This document shows, in pieces, positions 54,699-64,000 of a stretch of 64,000 nt of DNA (its first letter is position 1; the number at the start of each line of letters is the position of its first letter). This DNA is from Desulfobulbaceae bacterium (lineage in GTDB: Bacteria; Desulfobacterota; Desulfobulbia; Desulfobulbales; SURF-16), in the NCBI GenBank assembly GCA_002868945.1, contig PKTX01000057.1, positions 51,557 through 115,556 of the forward strand, given 5' to 3'. The notes below the pieces were generated by a model. It was not told the DNA's origin, did not search any database, and worked only from the letters and a program-made list of their open reading frames with translations. Made by a program: the position numbers and the translations under genes.

Positions 54699-55340
54699 CT
54701 ATAGAAGGAGCCACCCAGCCGCCGGTTCGGCGACAAAGTGCATCTCTTCACCTCGGGTGGGATGGGTGAGCACCATTTCCCGGGCATGCAGGGCAATGAT
54801 ATCCGGCGGCAGGGTGTGGCGGGAGCCATATTTGCGGTCGCCGACAATGGCATGGCCGTGGTGGCTGAACTGGGCCCGGATCTGATGATACCGGCCGGTT
54901 TCCAGATCAATCTCCACCAGGCTGATATTGTCGTGGTAGTCAAGGCGGCGGAAGCTGAGCCTGGCCTCTTTGCCCTCGTGGGCCTTGCCGATAGCGGCAA
55001 AAAAGTGATGGCGGACCAGGTAATCCGTCCAGGTGGCGGCCTGCGGGGTTTTGCCTTCCACCCTGGCCCAATATGTTTTGCGGGGCGTGTGGGAGCGCAG
55101 TTGCCTGGAGAGTCGGGAGGCGGCCTTGGAGGTTCGGGCCAGGACAACCACCCCGGAAACAGGGCGATCAAGGCGGTGCACCAGGCCCAGGTAGACGTTG
55201 CCCGGCTTGTTGTACTCCTGCTTGAGCCAGGCCTTGGCCTCATCCAGAAGGGTGGGGCGACCGGTATGGTCGCCCTGCACCAGCTGCCCGGCTGGTTTAT
55301 TGACCACCAGCAGGTGGTTGTCGAGATAGATGATATCCAT
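54699..55340 (-). CDS. RluA-family pseudouridine synthase
   Basis: A 213-residue synthase with the RluA signature 'LVHRLDRPVSGVVV' and catalytic D58. No S4 domain precedes it. It isomerises uridine in rRNA or tRNA; the target site cannot be named. 'ETGRYHQIRAQFSHHGHAIVGD' is the usual second motif. The gene begins 25 bases after the stop of the TolC-like gene on the same strand, so it may be the last gene of the efflux operon's transcript by chance or share its own promoter. Confidence 0.93.
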   Translation of the reverse strand: MDIIYLDNHLLVVNKPAGQLVQGDHTGRPTLLDEAKAWLKQEYNKPGNVYLGLVHRLDRPVSGVVVLARTSKAASRLSRQLRSHTPRKTYWARVEGKTPQAATWTDYLVRHHFFAAIGKAHEGKEARLSFRRLDYHDNISLVEIDLETGRYHQIRAQFSHHGHAIVGDRKYGSRHTLPPDIIALHAREMVLTHPTRGEEMHFVAEPAAGWLLL

Positions 55341-55365
55341 GCTTCTTAATCCTTGCCGTCATTTC

Positions 55366-56976
55366 TCAGGGGTAACCAATGTTCGGCGTATTGATGCCGC
55401 GGCGGTCCAGGAGACTGCCTTCAGCCAGGTAAAGATTGACCAGGGCGATGCGGTAATTGACAACGGCCTCGATCTCGGCAAGCTGACTGATGAGGAGGTC
55501 ACGTTGAGCCTGGGCCACCAGCAGGGAGGTGCTGGCGCCGATGGCGAAGCGTTCCTGTTCCGCCTGGAGGGTCTGTTCCTGCAGCGACCTGGTTACGGCA
55601 CCGGCCGTAATCTGCCGGCGACAGCGTTCCGTCTCGTTGAGGGCCAGACGCACGTCCAGTTCCACCAGGTTACGGAGATTGATCAGTGCCGCCTTGGCTT
55701 GGGCCGCGGAGGCTCGCGCCGCAAGATCATGCCCCTGGGCCCTTCTGTTGTTGATCAGGCTGCTGAACATGATACCGGTGCTCAGCTCGTAATTGTCCCG
55801 GTCAAAATCCTGGACGGCATTATGGAATGACCCGGCATAACCGGTCTTGCCGACGTCGATAAAGAGTTGCAGCTTGGGCAGCAGGCCGTTTTTGGTACGG
55901 ATCACCTCCAGCCGCTGTTGTTGCAGACGCAGGCGGGCCTCGGCCAGATCGGGCCGCAGGCGTTGGGCAAGCAGCAGGCGGTCGCTGAGGTCGGTGAAAG
56001 GGCTGGTGGCGGTCTGCGGTCTCCCGGTGGCGGTGATCTGCAGGTCAAGCTGGTCGTTGTTGCCGGCATTGATGAGCTGGAGAAGGCGGAGGCGCTGTTT
56101 TTCCCGGGTGCTGCGGGAGTCAATCAGGGCCTGCTGACGCAGGGCAACCTCGGCCTTTGCCGCTGCCGCCGCGTTACGGGGCAACACCCCCACCTCAATA
56201 CGTTTTTCCACTTCGTCAAGTTGTTGTTGGGCCACGGTCAACGACCGTTTAAAAATAGCAATACCCTCTTCTGCCAGAACATACTTCCAGTACGTGGTTT
56301 CGACCTCGGCCACCAGTGCCTCGATAAAGCCGCGCAACTCGTAGAGCGAGGCCTGGTCGGCAAGATGGGCCTGGCCGATATCCACCATGTTGACTGCCGG
56401 GCCGAAGCCTGCCAGCAGGGATTGAGTGATGGTCAGGCCAAGCCGGGCCTCCTGCTGTTTCGGAGTGCGGTCCGAGGTGGAACGCCGGTGGCTCATTGAG
56501 GCGCTCAGTTCGGTGCCGGTGGGCAGTTTTTGACGCAGGCCGATTATTGTGTCGACATCCTCACCCTCGACACTGAAGCGTTCGCCGGTGCTGCGGGAGG
56601 TTTCGCTGGCCGTCTCCTCGGAGTAGAGCAATTCGGCAAAGAGTTCCGGGTCGTAGACGCCTCGTTCGATGGCCTCAAAGGTGCCGGCAATCAACGGTTG
56701 GAATTGATTTACCTGCAGCTGGCGATTGTGGCGTAGGGCAAAGATAATGGCCTGCTCAAGGGAAAGGTTGAGAGTGTTGTTGTCGGTGGCGGGCAGAAGG
56801 GGCGGTTCCTGCCATTGCGGACCGGTCAGGGTGAAGCTTGCCGTCGGCGGCACCGGCTTTTCGGCGGCACCTGGGACGGGCAGGTCGAACCAATAATCCG
56901 GTGTAACGCAGCCGCCCAGGAAAAGCAGCAGGCCTAGAGCAGGCATCATCTTCAGTATGGCCGATTCTCGGCTCAT
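55366..56976 (-). CDS. TolC-family outer-membrane efflux lipoprotein
   Basis: A 536-residue lipoprotein (lipobox L-G-G-C near residue 23) with two OEP repeat regions, rich in long helices as in TolC/OprM channels. It forms the outer-membrane exit duct of a tripartite RND pump. Its ATG overlaps the stop of the RND pump gene by four bases (ATGA), which shows tight coupling. Adaptor, pump and channel form one complete system in the order MFP, RND, OMF. Substrate not deducible. Confidence 0.93.
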   Translation of the reverse strand: MSRESAILKMMPALGLLLFLGGCVTPDYWFDLPVPGAAEKPVPPTASFTLTGPQWQEPPLLPATDNNTLNLSLEQAIIFALRHNRQLQVNQFQPLIAGTFEAIERGVYDPELFAELLYSEETASETSRSTGERFSVEGEDVDTIIGLRQKLPTGTELSASMSHRRSTSDRTPKQQEARLGLTITQSLLAGFGPAVNMVDIGQAHLADQASLYELRGFIEALVAEVETTYWKYVLAEEGIAIFKRSLTVAQQQLDEVEKRIEVGVLPRNAAAAAKAEVALRQQALIDSRSTREKQRLRLLQLINAGNNDQLDLQITATGRPQTATSPFTDLSDRLLLAQRLRPDLAEARLRLQQQRLEVIRTKNGLLPKLQLFIDVGKTGYAGSFHNAVQDFDRDNYELSTGIMFSSLINNRRAQGHDLAARASAAQAKAALINLRNLVELDVRLALNETERCRRQITAGAVTRSLQEQTLQAEQERFAIGASTSLLVAQAQRDLLISQLAEIEAVVNYRIALVNLYLAEGSLLDRRGINTPNIGYP

Positions 56977-59900
56977 AACAACTCCTTTTTGTCGCGGTGT
57001 ACCAGGGTGAAGAGCACGGGAATAAGGATCAGGGTGATTAGGGTGGAGGCGGTGAGGCCGCCGACCACGGCGCGGGCCAGAGGCGCTTGGGCGTCAGCCC
57101 CTTCACCGATACCGAGGGCCAGCGGAATGAGGGCCAGAATGGTGGTCAGTGTGGTCATCAGAATAGGACGCAGCCGCCGCCGACCCGCCTCGCGGACTGA
57201 AGCCGATACCGGGGTGCCGGTCTTCCTGAGGCGCGAGGCCTGATCCACCAGTAAAATGGCGTTGTTGACCACAATGCCTCCCAGCATGATACAGCCGATA
57301 AGGGACTGAAGGTTAAGGGTGGTGTTGGTTATAAAGAGGGTGGTGAGTACTCCCACCGCTGCCAGAGGCACACTGGCCATGACGATGAGCGGATCCCGCA
57401 GCGATTCATACTGGCAGGCCAGAACCATAAAGACAAGAACAAGGGCCAGCCCCAGGGAGGTGAACAGTTCACGGTTTGCTTTTTGTTGTTCCTCGATGGT
57501 GCCGGCCACCCGCAACTCATAGCCCGCCGGCGTGGCAATAGTGCTCAGGGCGGTGCTGATATCAGCGGCAACCGAGCCTGTGTCGCGGCCCGCCACATTG
57601 GCCTTGATTGAGATAAGGCGTTGCTGGTCCTTGCGTTCAACCAGGGCCGGACCACGGCTGGGCATGGTGTTTACCAGGTTGCGTAGGGGCACCTTGGTGC
57701 CGGTCGGTGTGGTAAGGATCAGATCAAGAATGTCGTCGATGGCCTGTTTTTCCGGTTCCTTGAGTTGGACCAGAATGCGATGGGAGTTGCCCTCTGACCT
57801 GAATTCGCCGGCCTTGGCTCCGGCCAGGGCGGTTTCCAGCGTTTCGGTGACATCGCGCACCGTTAGCCCCAGATCGGCAACCCTGTCACGGTGGACCATG
57901 ATCGACTGTTGCGGCACGCCGGCCTTGCGGCTCACCTCGATGTCGGTGATGCCGCTGATGGGCTCGATGGCCGCGGCGGCCTGTTCAGCGAGGTGTTCCA
58001 GAATGTCGAAATCAAAGCCGCGGACCTCCACGGTGATTCCTTCATCGCTACCGATAATACGTTCCAGCAGGAATTGACCCTGCGGTGCCCGGGTGCGGAT
58101 CTTCATGCCGGGGATACGGCCGTCCAGCTCGCGACGCAAGGCCTCTGCTATTTCTACATTGGATCGATTGCGTTCCGTGGCCGGGGGCAACGCCATACGG
58201 ATCTCTCCTGTTGCTTCGGCATTACGGCCGCCCGAGGTGACACTGGTTACTGAAGAGATTGTCTCGGGAACGGCTGGAAAGACAATTTCCTCCATGAGTC
58301 TTGTTTGCCGGTCCACCAGGTCGAGGCGGGTACCGACCTCCATCTCGCCACTGATTCGTACCTCGCCCTCGTCACTTGGCGGCAGTAGTTCTCGGCCGAT
58401 AAAGGGGAGCAGTGCCAGGCTGGCGACAAGGAGAGCGCTGGATAGAGCCACAACGTGCGGGCGGTGGTGCAAGGCGTGATGCAGGAAAAGGCCATACCGC
58501 CTGTCCAGGGCCTGGAACAGGGAGGCAGAGCGGGCCGACAGGGCCGTCAGTGGGCCGGTACCGGGTGCACTATTATGCCTTGCCAGCAGCAGCGAAGCGA
58601 GCATGGGGACAAGGCTGAGGGAGACAAGCAGTGAACAGCTCAGGGAAAACATCACGGTCAGGGCCAATTCTTTGAAGAGCTGGCCTGCGACACCACGCAC
58701 AAAGATAACGGGCAGAAAGATCACCAGGGTGGTGATGGTGCTGGCGACAATGGCGCTTGCCACCTCCTGGGCGCCGTTGGTGGCGGCCGTGGCGGCATCT
58801 TCGCCGTTCTCCTGCCTGCGGCGATAGATATTTTCCAGTACCACCACCGAGCTGTCGACCATCATGCCCACCCCCAGGGCCAGGCCGCCCAGGGTCATCA
58901 GATTAATAGTAAAACCTCCCATGAAGATCATGGCAAAGGTGGCAACGATGGAAATCGGAATGGCCAGGGCGATGACAAGGGTGCTGCGGATGTTGCGCAG
59001 AAAGAAGAATAACACCAGGATGGCCAGGCCGCCGCCGTAAAGCACCGACCTGGCCACGTTGCGGATGGAACGTTCGATGAAGTTGCCCTGGTTGATCACC
59101 GGCACGACATGCAGTTGTGGAAAGTCACGGTTAATCGCCGCTATTTCTGCCAGCACGGCTTCGGTAACATTGACCGTGTTGGCGCTGGGCTGTTTACGGA
59201 TGGCGATGCGCAGACCGTTGTCGCCGTTAAGGCGGATGATTCGGTTGCGTTTTTCATGGGTGTCGCGGATTTCAGCGATCTGGTCCAGGGTGATCAGGCC
59301 CTGGTCACGCTCGGCCACCACGGTGGCCCGGATTTGATCGAGGTCGACAAACTCGGCCGGGGCCCGCAGGGTGACCTCGTAGCTGCCTTGGTCGATCTTG
59401 CCGGTGGGGAGGTCGATATTGGCGTTACGCAGGGCGGTCAGGATATTGTTGAGCGGCACTCCCAAGGACTTGAGTCGTTCCGGATCAAGCTCGATGCGCA
59501 CCTCGCGGTTGTAGGAGCCCCATGTGTCAACCTGGGCGACTCCGGCAATGCGGGCCAGGCGGAAGCGCAGATGATCCTCAATGATCCGGGTCAACTCCAC
59601 CGGATCGATTGGACTGGATATTCCCATGATGAGCACCGGAAAGCTGGCCACGTCAAACTTGCTGACCCGGGGTTTGTCGATATCCTCCGGCAGCTCGTTG
59701 ATCTCGTCTTCCAGCTGGGCCTGAACATCAATGGCTGCCGTGTCGATATCCGTGCCCCAGTTAAAGGTGACCTGCACCCGGCTGTTGCCTTCCGTTGACT
59801 GGGACTTGAGCTCCTCGACACCGGGTACCGTGGCCACGATCTCTTCGATGATTTGCGTCACCAGCCGTTCCATGACCACCGGGCTGGCCCCTTGATAGTC

Positions 59901-60047
59901 TGTCCGTATTGTCAGGGTTGGCAGTTCGATGTTGGGCAGCAGGTCGATTTGTAGGCGACTGACCGAAACAAGGCCCAGGACCATAATGATCAGGGTGACC
60001 ATGGTGGTAAAGATGGGACGTTTGACACTGAAAGCGGCTAGGTTCAC
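56973..60047 (-). CDS. RND multidrug/metabolite efflux pump (HAE1-like)
   Basis: A 1024-residue inner-membrane RND pump with two repeated halves and twelve helices. The helix-4 relay motif reads '[21 protein letters not shown]': one aspartate where AcrB has two (D407/D408), the second being serine, as in the SwrC-like subgroup. It drives export by proton influx. It lacks the CzcA metal-pump signature as far as I can see, so an organic substrate is more likely. Its start overlaps the adaptor stop by four bases and its stop overlaps the TolC-like start by four. Confidence 0.95.
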   Translation of the reverse strand: MNLAAFSVKRPIFTTMVTLIIMVLGLVSVSRLQIDLLPNIELPTLTIRTDYQGASPVVMERLVTQIIEEIVATVPGVEELKSQSTEGNSRVQVTFNWGTDIDTAAIDVQAQLEDEINELPEDIDKPRVSKFDVASFPVLIMGISSPIDPVELTRIIEDHLRFRLARIAGVAQVDTWGSYNREVRIELDPERLKSLGVPLNNILTALRNANIDLPTGKIDQGSYEVTLRAPAEFVDLDQIRATVVAERDQGLITLDQIAEIRDTHEKRNRIIRLNGDNGLRIAIRKQPSANTVNVTEAVLAEIAAINRDFPQLHVVPVINQGNFIERSIRNVARSVLYGGGLAILVLFFFLRNIRSTLVIALAIPISIVATFAMIFMGGFTINLMTLGGLALGVGMMVDSSVVVLENIYRRRQENGEDAATAATNGAQEVASAIVASTITTLVIFLPVIFVRGVAGQLFKELALTVMFSLSCSLLVSLSLVPMLASLLLARHNSAPGTGPLTALSARSASLFQALDRRYGLFLHHALHHRPHVVALSSALLVASLALLPFIGRELLPPSDEGEVRISGEMEVGTRLDLVDRQTRLMEEIVFPAVPETISSVTSVTSGGRNAEATGEIRMALPPATERNRSNVEIAEALRRELDGRIPGMKIRTRAPQGQFLLERIIGSDEGITVEVRGFDFDILEHLAEQAAAAIEPISGITDIEVSRKAGVPQQSIMVHRDRVADLGLTVRDVTETLETALAGAKAGEFRSEGNSHRILVQLKEPEKQAIDDILDLILTTPTGTKVPLRNLVNTMPSRGPALVERKDQQRLISIKANVAGRDTGSVAADISTALSTIATPAGYELRVAGTIEEQQKANRELFTSLGLALVLVFMVLACQYESLRDPLIVMASVPLAAVGVLTTLFITNTTLNLQSLIGCIMLGGIVVNNAILLVDQASRLRKTGTPVSASVREAGRRRLRPILMTTLTTILALIPLALGIGEGADAQAPLARAVVGGLTASTLITLILIPVLFTLVHRDKKELL

Positions 60048-61243
60048 GGCTTCATGGTCTCTGTTGCCGAGTCGGGCCGGCGGGTGGTGATACGGATGGT
60101 GTCGCCGTCGTCCAGGAGCTGCTGACCCAGGGTAACCACCAGACCGTCGTGCAGATCGGTGTCAAGGAGTTGGATCTGTTTGCCGTCCTGGATGCCGGGC
60201 TGTACCTCCTGCCATATCACCGAAGTGCCTTCCTCTGACACCAGAAAAACGCCGGTGCGGTCATTGCGCCGGGTGATGGCCATTGCCGGGACGCTGATCG
60301 CGTCCACAAAATGGTCAAGGGTCAGGGTGCAGCGCGTGAACATGCCCGGTTTGAGCAGGTGACCCGGGTTGGGGACATCAATCTCAACCCGGGCCTGACG
60401 CGACGATTTACGAAAGATGGGGGCGATTCGCGAGACCGTGCCGGTAAAGAGCTGTTCGGCAAAGGCGTCGGTGGTCAGATTGACCTGCTGGCCGACAGCC
60501 AGACGTGGGTAGTCCTTCTCCGTTACCTGGATCACGGCAATGAGCGGATCTAGCTCGACGATGGTCAAAAGCGGTGTGTTGGCCGCCACGGTATTTCCTT
60601 CGTCAACATGACGTTCCGCCACGGTGCGCTGATCGTCACCCTGCTGCCAGTCAGCCTTGATGCGGGTGTAGCCGAGACGAATTTCGCTGGCCGCCAGTCC
60701 TGCCTGCTCCTGGTTGAGGATGGCTGCCGCCACCTGTACCGCTGCCTGGCTGGCCAGAAATTCGGAACGGGCGGCATCCAGGGTACTTTCCGAGGCAATG
60801 CCGCGCTGGTTCAGGGTCGAGGTGCGGTTCAGTTCCCGTTTGGCAATTTCCAGCCGGCTTTCGGCCTCCACTTGGTTGGCGCGGGCCACAGCCAGGCGGG
60901 CCATGGCCTCGGCAACATCCTGCCTGAATTCGGAATCTTCCAGTTGGGCCACCAGTTGACCGCGTTTGACCTGGTCGGCAACGTCCACGTAGAGTCGCTC
61001 TATGCGGCCACCGACCTTGGGGGCCACGATAAATTGGGTCCGTGGTTCAATGGTGCCGCTGAAGGTACGTTGCAGAAAAAGAGGGCCGCGGCGGATGGCG
61101 GCTACCTCCACCGGAATGGCTCTGTCACCTGACCCATGTAAAGGCGCGTGGCTGTCTTGGTCACGTTGCTTGAAGAGGACAAACAGCACAATAAGGGCCA
61201 AAAGGAGCGCTATCCATAGGGGCTTGGCTTTGGTCGGTGGCAT
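60044..61243 (-). CDS. RND efflux periplasmic adaptor (MFP)
   Basis: A 399-residue membrane-fusion protein: N-terminal membrane anchor ('[15 protein letters not shown]'), biotinyl-lipoyl-like domain ('[25 protein letters not shown]'), alpha hairpin (about 100-190) and beta-barrel domains. It links the RND pump to the TolC-like channel. It is the first gene of the operon. No regulator gene sits upstream; the 288 bases before it hold nothing that I can identify except its presumed promoter. Confidence 0.94.
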   Translation of the reverse strand: MPPTKAKPLWIALLLALIVLFVLFKQRDQDSHAPLHGSGDRAIPVEVAAIRRGPLFLQRTFSGTIEPRTQFIVAPKVGGRIERLYVDVADQVKRGQLVAQLEDSEFRQDVAEAMARLAVARANQVEAESRLEIAKRELNRTSTLNQRGIASESTLDAARSEFLASQAAVQVAAAILNQEQAGLAASEIRLGYTRIKADWQQGDDQRTVAERHVDEGNTVAANTPLLTIVELDPLIAVIQVTEKDYPRLAVGQQVNLTTDAFAEQLFTGTVSRIAPIFRKSSRQARVEIDVPNPGHLLKPGMFTRCTLTLDHFVDAISVPAMAITRRNDRTGVFLVSEEGTSVIWQEVQPGIQDGKQIQLLDTDLHDGLVVTLGQQLLDDGDTIRITTRRPDSATETMKP

Positions 61244-61531
61244 GGCATTCCTACTTGAAAGGCACCGGAAGTGGCGGCTGGAAAAACACGCTGAAGCCGG
61301 CCGGTATTTGTCTCTGCCCGAAAAGGCCCTGGTCGAACAGGTGCCGCGAGGTGATTATCGTTGCAATATACCTGATAGAGTTATTCCCGACAAGAAGCGC
61401 TTGGTCGGATAGCTATACGGCTCAAGGGGCCGGGAGCGATGAATCGGGGCTGCATGTCGCCGCTGCCGAGGCAATGCCTGCATCTGTTTGCGGTGCCTTC
61501 AGCCCTGGTCTGAATCCTCGCTTGGCCGTGT

Positions 61532-61939
61532 TTATTCCTTGTCAAAGCTGTCAACGACAATGGCGCCCATTGAGGCGGGCATGGTAATGATGATGATGCG
61601 TTTGACGGCAATAATCGGTTCTGAGAGCAGGGGCAGTTTGTCAAAGGCGAGCAGGACAAGGGCGACAACCAGTCCGGCAATGAGATAGGCAATAACGATG
61701 CGCCATAAAAACACGGCAAAGCGGTTCTTGATATCGGCCTGAAAAACACTCTGATAGGCATAAATGGACAAAAAGCTGATGGACAGGCAAAAGATGAGCA
61801 GCAGGTTAAGGAGGGGCAGTGAGGCTCCGAGATCCCACGCCTCCTCGGAAAAGGCCACCGGTACGGCCAGGGCAAAGGCGCCCACCGTTATCTGACTGGC
61901 ATCCTCAAGGTTAAATCTCAGCCGTTGAGTAATTTGCAT
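61532..61939 (-). CDS. DUF2391-like membrane protein
   Basis: A 135-residue protein with four predicted membrane helices (about 18-38, 42-62, 78-102, 105-130) and a polar N-terminus. It resembles the DUF2391/TIGR02587 putative integral membrane family, of unknown role. The ATG at 61939 lies within the end of the glutamine-amidotransferase-like gene (22-base overlap), so it is the last gene of a tight three-gene operon. A longer frame upstream is overlap noise. Confidence 0.7.
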   Translation of the reverse strand: MQITQRLRFNLEDASQITVGAFALAVPVAFSEEAWDLGASLPLLNLLLIFCLSISFLSIYAYQSVFQADIKNRFAVFLWRIVIAYLIAGLVVALVLLAFDKLPLLSEPIIAVKRIIIITMPASMGAIVVDSFDKE

Positions 61940-62694
61940 TGGGCCGCCTCCACGAGGGCTTGAAAGAGTCGTTGCTGCAGGTGACGTTGCGGTAAGTATT
62001 CCGGATGCCATTGTACGCCGATCATAAACGGGTGACTGGTGTGCTCAATGGCCTGAATGATACCATTATCATCGCGGGCCGAGACCACCAAGTCGTCGCC
62101 CAGGTCTCTGATGGCCTGATCATGCAGAGAGTTGACCAGACAGCTCTTGATCTTGAAGATGGCGGCAATTCGGCTGGCTGCCTTGATCCGTATCTTCTTG
62201 CGGGGAAAGATGGTCTTGAGATGCGGTGTTTCCGTGTAAAAGTTGATGGTGTCCTGGTAGAGCGAGCCGCCGCGGCAGATGTTGATCAGTTGGGCGCCGC
62301 GGCAGATGCCGAGAACCGGCAGATTGTGGGCCAGAGCAAAGGCGCAGAGCTCTTTTTCAAGATCATCCCGCTGCTGGTCGTGGCGTGGTCGATGTGACTT
62401 GATACTGAAGAGCAGACGCAGGCCGAAGAGGATGGCACCCCATAGCTTATCCCTGAAGGACTGGTGCCGGCCTGAATGCCTGGAGTCGCGCAGCTCCTCG
62501 CCGTAATGTTCCGGATCAATATCGCTGCCGCCGCCCAGCACCAGGCCGTGCAGGCTAGCTGGTCGTCTGTCGGCGCCGGGACGGAGGCGTACCGGCCGGG
62601 CGCCCTGACGTCGCAGGGCCAGCCAGGTCATGATCCAGGCGAACCAGCCGCCTTCCTGCGGGCCGGTGACCGCTATTATGGGACGTTCATCCAT
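61918..62694 (-). CDS. Class I glutamine amidotransferase-like hydrolase (PuuD/peptidase C26 type)
   Basis: A 258-residue protein with nucleophile C131 in 'GICRGAQ', catalytic H230 and E232 ('WHPE') and the 'GGGSDIDPEHY' loop typical of gamma-glutamyl-GABA hydrolase PuuD. It would cleave a gamma-glutamyl or other isopeptide amide. An insertion with basic residues (about 95-112, 'LFSIKSHRPRHDQQRDD') is unlike PuuD. It overlaps the amidoligase upstream by 19 bases and the DUF2391 gene downstream by 22. The pairing suggests one makes an amide and the other breaks or edits it. Confidence 0.85.
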   Translation of the reverse strand: MDERPIIAVTGPQEGGWFAWIMTWLALRRQGARPVRLRPGADRRPASLHGLVLGGGSDIDPEHYGEELRDSRHSGRHQSFRDKLWGAILFGLRLLFSIKSHRPRHDQQRDDLEKELCAFALAHNLPVLGICRGAQLINICRGGSLYQDTINFYTETPHLKTIFPRKKIRIKAASRIAAIFKIKSCLVNSLHDQAIRDLGDDLVVSARDDNGIIQAIEHTSHPFMIGVQWHPEYLPQRHLQQRLFQALVEAAQCKLLNG

Positions 62695-63722
62695 GGTGGA
62701 TCCGCCTGTGCGTTAATGTGGTTTTCCAGGAAGGCACGCACTGTGCCCGTCCACTCTTTCTTGTTTTGAAACATGGAGTTTCTCCGGTGTTGGTGCCAGA
62801 GGTCAAGGAGCTCGTCAAGCAGGACCGCCTTGGCGGCCAAGACCTCCACATGCCACCAGCGGTTCCACTCAGCGGCAATGGACCAGTGCCGGTCACCGAG
62901 GCGGCAATCGGGCAGGCGATAGTGAAAAGCCGGCCGACAGCCGAGCAGGGAACGCTCCTCCTTGTTGATCCCGGCCTCTACTCGATCCCTGTCGAGCAGG
63001 CAGAAGAGAGGCAGCATGTCCAGGGCGCGATTGCGGGTGGGATTATAGCGGAGATAGTCATCAATGAGCTGGCTGATCTCTGGTCGGTAGTGGGAGGCAA
63101 GTACCTTGTCGACATAGGCCCTGGGAAAGGGATTAATGTAATTGGTGAGAAAACGGCGGGAAAAATCAATGGCCGATTCTTCGATGATCCAGTCGGTGAG
63201 CAAGAGAAAGGCACGGAGATAGTTGAGCAGGGTCGTGCTTGTCAGGTCGGGGGCCGCCGGGTTTATGTGCAGGCCAAAGGCATAAAAAAAGGTTTCCTGG
63301 GTGCCTTTGGCATGCATCTGGTTAAGCAGCTCGACAATGTCGTTTAGTTTGGCAAAGTCGGCAAAATTAAGTGGTTGAGTGACGATTTCGCAGGGGATGA
63401 TCAGGCTGCTTAGACGGTCGATGCCGTGTTCAATCTCATTGGCCATGGTGTCTGGGTTGAAATCGATCTTCAGCAGGTCGAGAAGGTCCCTGTACTTGAC
63501 GGACTTTAATAATTGGGCGTCCCGTTCCACCTGGAGATCGCCCAGGCTCGAATCATTGATCTCAAAGTGGTAGGGGTTGTGCTGCCGGAGTTCGCCGCCC
63601 AGGTGTTTGTGCAGGGCTGCGGCGATTTCCCGGATGGTCAGGCCGCCGAATTCGAGCTCAAACCCCACCCGGCGTGGTTCACCATCGCTGTTTTGCAGGA
63701 GAGGAGGTTGCAGGTAGTCCAT
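62676..63722 (-). CDS. Putative amidoligase (COOH-NH2 ligase fold)
   Basis: A 348-residue protein of the predicted amidoligase family (Pfam 'Amidoligase_2'), related in fold to glutamine synthetase and gamma-glutamylcysteine ligase. The metal-binding 'GFELEFGG' (20-27) and 'GLHINP' (150-155) motifs are visible, and 'NYINPFPR' follows. It should form an amide between a carboxylate and an amine with ATP; substrates are unknown. The ATG follows an AGGATTTAAA site and heads a three-gene operon with the hydrolase and membrane protein. Directly upstream is a heptad repeat element that must hold or abut its promoter. Confidence 0.82.
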   Translation of the reverse strand: MDYLQPPLLQNSDGEPRRVGFELEFGGLTIREIAAALHKHLGGELRQHNPYHFEINDSSLGDLQVERDAQLLKSVKYRDLLDLLKIDFNPDTMANEIEHGIDRLSSLIIPCEIVTQPLNFADFAKLNDIVELLNQMHAKGTQETFFYAFGLHINPAAPDLTSTTLLNYLRAFLLLTDWIIEESAIDFSRRFLTNYINPFPRAYVDKVLASHYRPEISQLIDDYLRYNPTRNRALDMLPLFCLLDRDRVEAGINKEERSLLGCRPAFHYRLPDCRLGDRHWSIAAEWNRWWHVEVLAAKAVLLDELLDLWHQHRRNSMFQNKKEWTGTVRAFLENHINAQADPPWMNVP

Positions 63723-63734
63723 TTTAAATCCTGA

Positions 63735-64000
63735 GGTTCAAGGTACTAGGGGCAAGGTGCAAGGCTCAAGGGACAAGGTTCAGGGCGCAAGGCCTGCTAT
63801 GAAAGGCAAGGTTCGGATGATGAGCGGCGGGGCGCAGAAAACCTACCACAATTTTTCCATATTGTTTGAGATTTATGAATAGAAAGATATACTTCCTTGC
63901 CCCTTGCCCCTTGCCCCTTGCCCCTTGCCCCTTGCCACTTGCCCCTTGCCCCTTGCCCCTTGCCCCTTGCCCCTTGCCCCTTGCCCCTTGCCCCTTGCCC
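63735..64000. repeat. Heptad-bracketed intergenic repeat, copy A4, with the longest array
   Basis: The left array (63735-63797) has nine 7-base units of consensus GGNNCAA in which only the middle two bases vary (GGTTCAA, GGGGCAA, GGTGCAA, GGCTCAA and so on). The right array starts at 63894 and repeats TTGCCCC about 15 times, with one variant unit, up to the window edge. TTGCCCC is the complement of GGGGCAA, so the two arrays are inverted versions of the same consensus. The middle is AT-rich and non-coding. The array may continue beyond the window. Confidence 0.85.

Noticed and set aside
55366..61243. Heavy-metal (CusA/CzcA) efflux operon
   Set aside because: The pump lacks the metal-pump helix-4 signature as far as I can see, and no metal-binding CusF/CzcR-like gene accompanies it.
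63894..64000. CRISPR array
   Set aside because: The unit is only 7 bases and repeats without unique spacers; no cas genes are present.

Overview
This is a 64 kb chromosomal window with about 45 protein genes, three tRNA genes and an unusually rich set of intergenic repeats. I see no phage, insertion-sequence transposase, CRISPR array, rRNA or plasmid function. The gene content suggests an anaerobic Gram-negative bacterium, most likely Desulfobacterota (a Desulfobulbales-like sulfate or sulfur metaboliser). The clues are a tig-clpP-clpX-lon block, a Bam/Lol/SurA envelope block with a long BamA, a multiheme c-type cytochrome lipoprotein, a U32 Fe-S protein and a DisA_N-type diadenylate cyclase in an outer-membrane organism. 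This assignment is an inference from gene content and not from a marker comparison.

Layout. 0.2-13.6 kb, minus strand: envelope biogenesis and housekeeping (surA-like, mfd, bamA, lolD, lolC/E-like, lysS, a core-MetE-like protein), with one small lipoprotein gene inserted on the plus strand between the two Lol genes. 13.9-20.3 kb, plus strand: tRNA-Leu, tig, clpP, clpX, lon, tRNA-Val, tRNA-Asp and a strong terminator. 20.4-27.3 kb: diadenylate cyclase, a DUF2007/zinc-ribbon protein, a type II P-type ATPase and ftsH. 27.4-37.3 kb: a small outer-membrane barrel gene and, divergent from it, a seven-gene run of pentaheme cytochrome lipoprotein, U32 Fe-S protein, SDR/thioester-reductase fused to SCP2, class III aminotransferase, MMPL exporter, adenylate-forming enzyme and alpha/beta hydrolase. 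Four of its junctions are overlapping or near-overlapping stop/start codons, so it reads as one pathway. It is the best candidate here for an undescribed system: O2-independent modification, amination and export of a lipid or lipid-like acyl compound.

37.4-47.6 kb: ParB-like protein, CCA-adding enzyme, glycogen phosphorylase, ComEA-like protein, CDF transporter, a CDP-lipid module (CarS-like membrane domain fused to a metallophosphoesterase, then a CDP-alcohol phosphatidyltransferase) framed by inverted repeats, an ArfB-like release factor and a cold-shock protein. 48.3-55.3 kb: RtcB, DUF5063, a YkgJ-type Cys-cluster protein, a GHL10-PpiC fusion, an EAL-HDOD protein and an RluA-family pseudouridine synthase. 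55.4-61.2 kb: a complete tripartite RND efflux operon. 61.5-63.7 kb: a tightly overlapping amidoligase, class I glutamine-amidotransferase-like hydrolase and DUF2391 operon.

Repeats. Four kinds recur between genes: (1) a REP-like core starting GAGGTAAGSGAGC and ending CGASACTCCGA, often inside MITE-like elements with terminal inverted repeats; (2) elements with heptanucleotide arrays of consensus GGNNCAA on the left and its complement TTGNNCC on the right; (3) GAATTCA heptad arrays; (4) short elements bounded by CCCGTTGAAA inverted repeats. No coding gene explains any of them.
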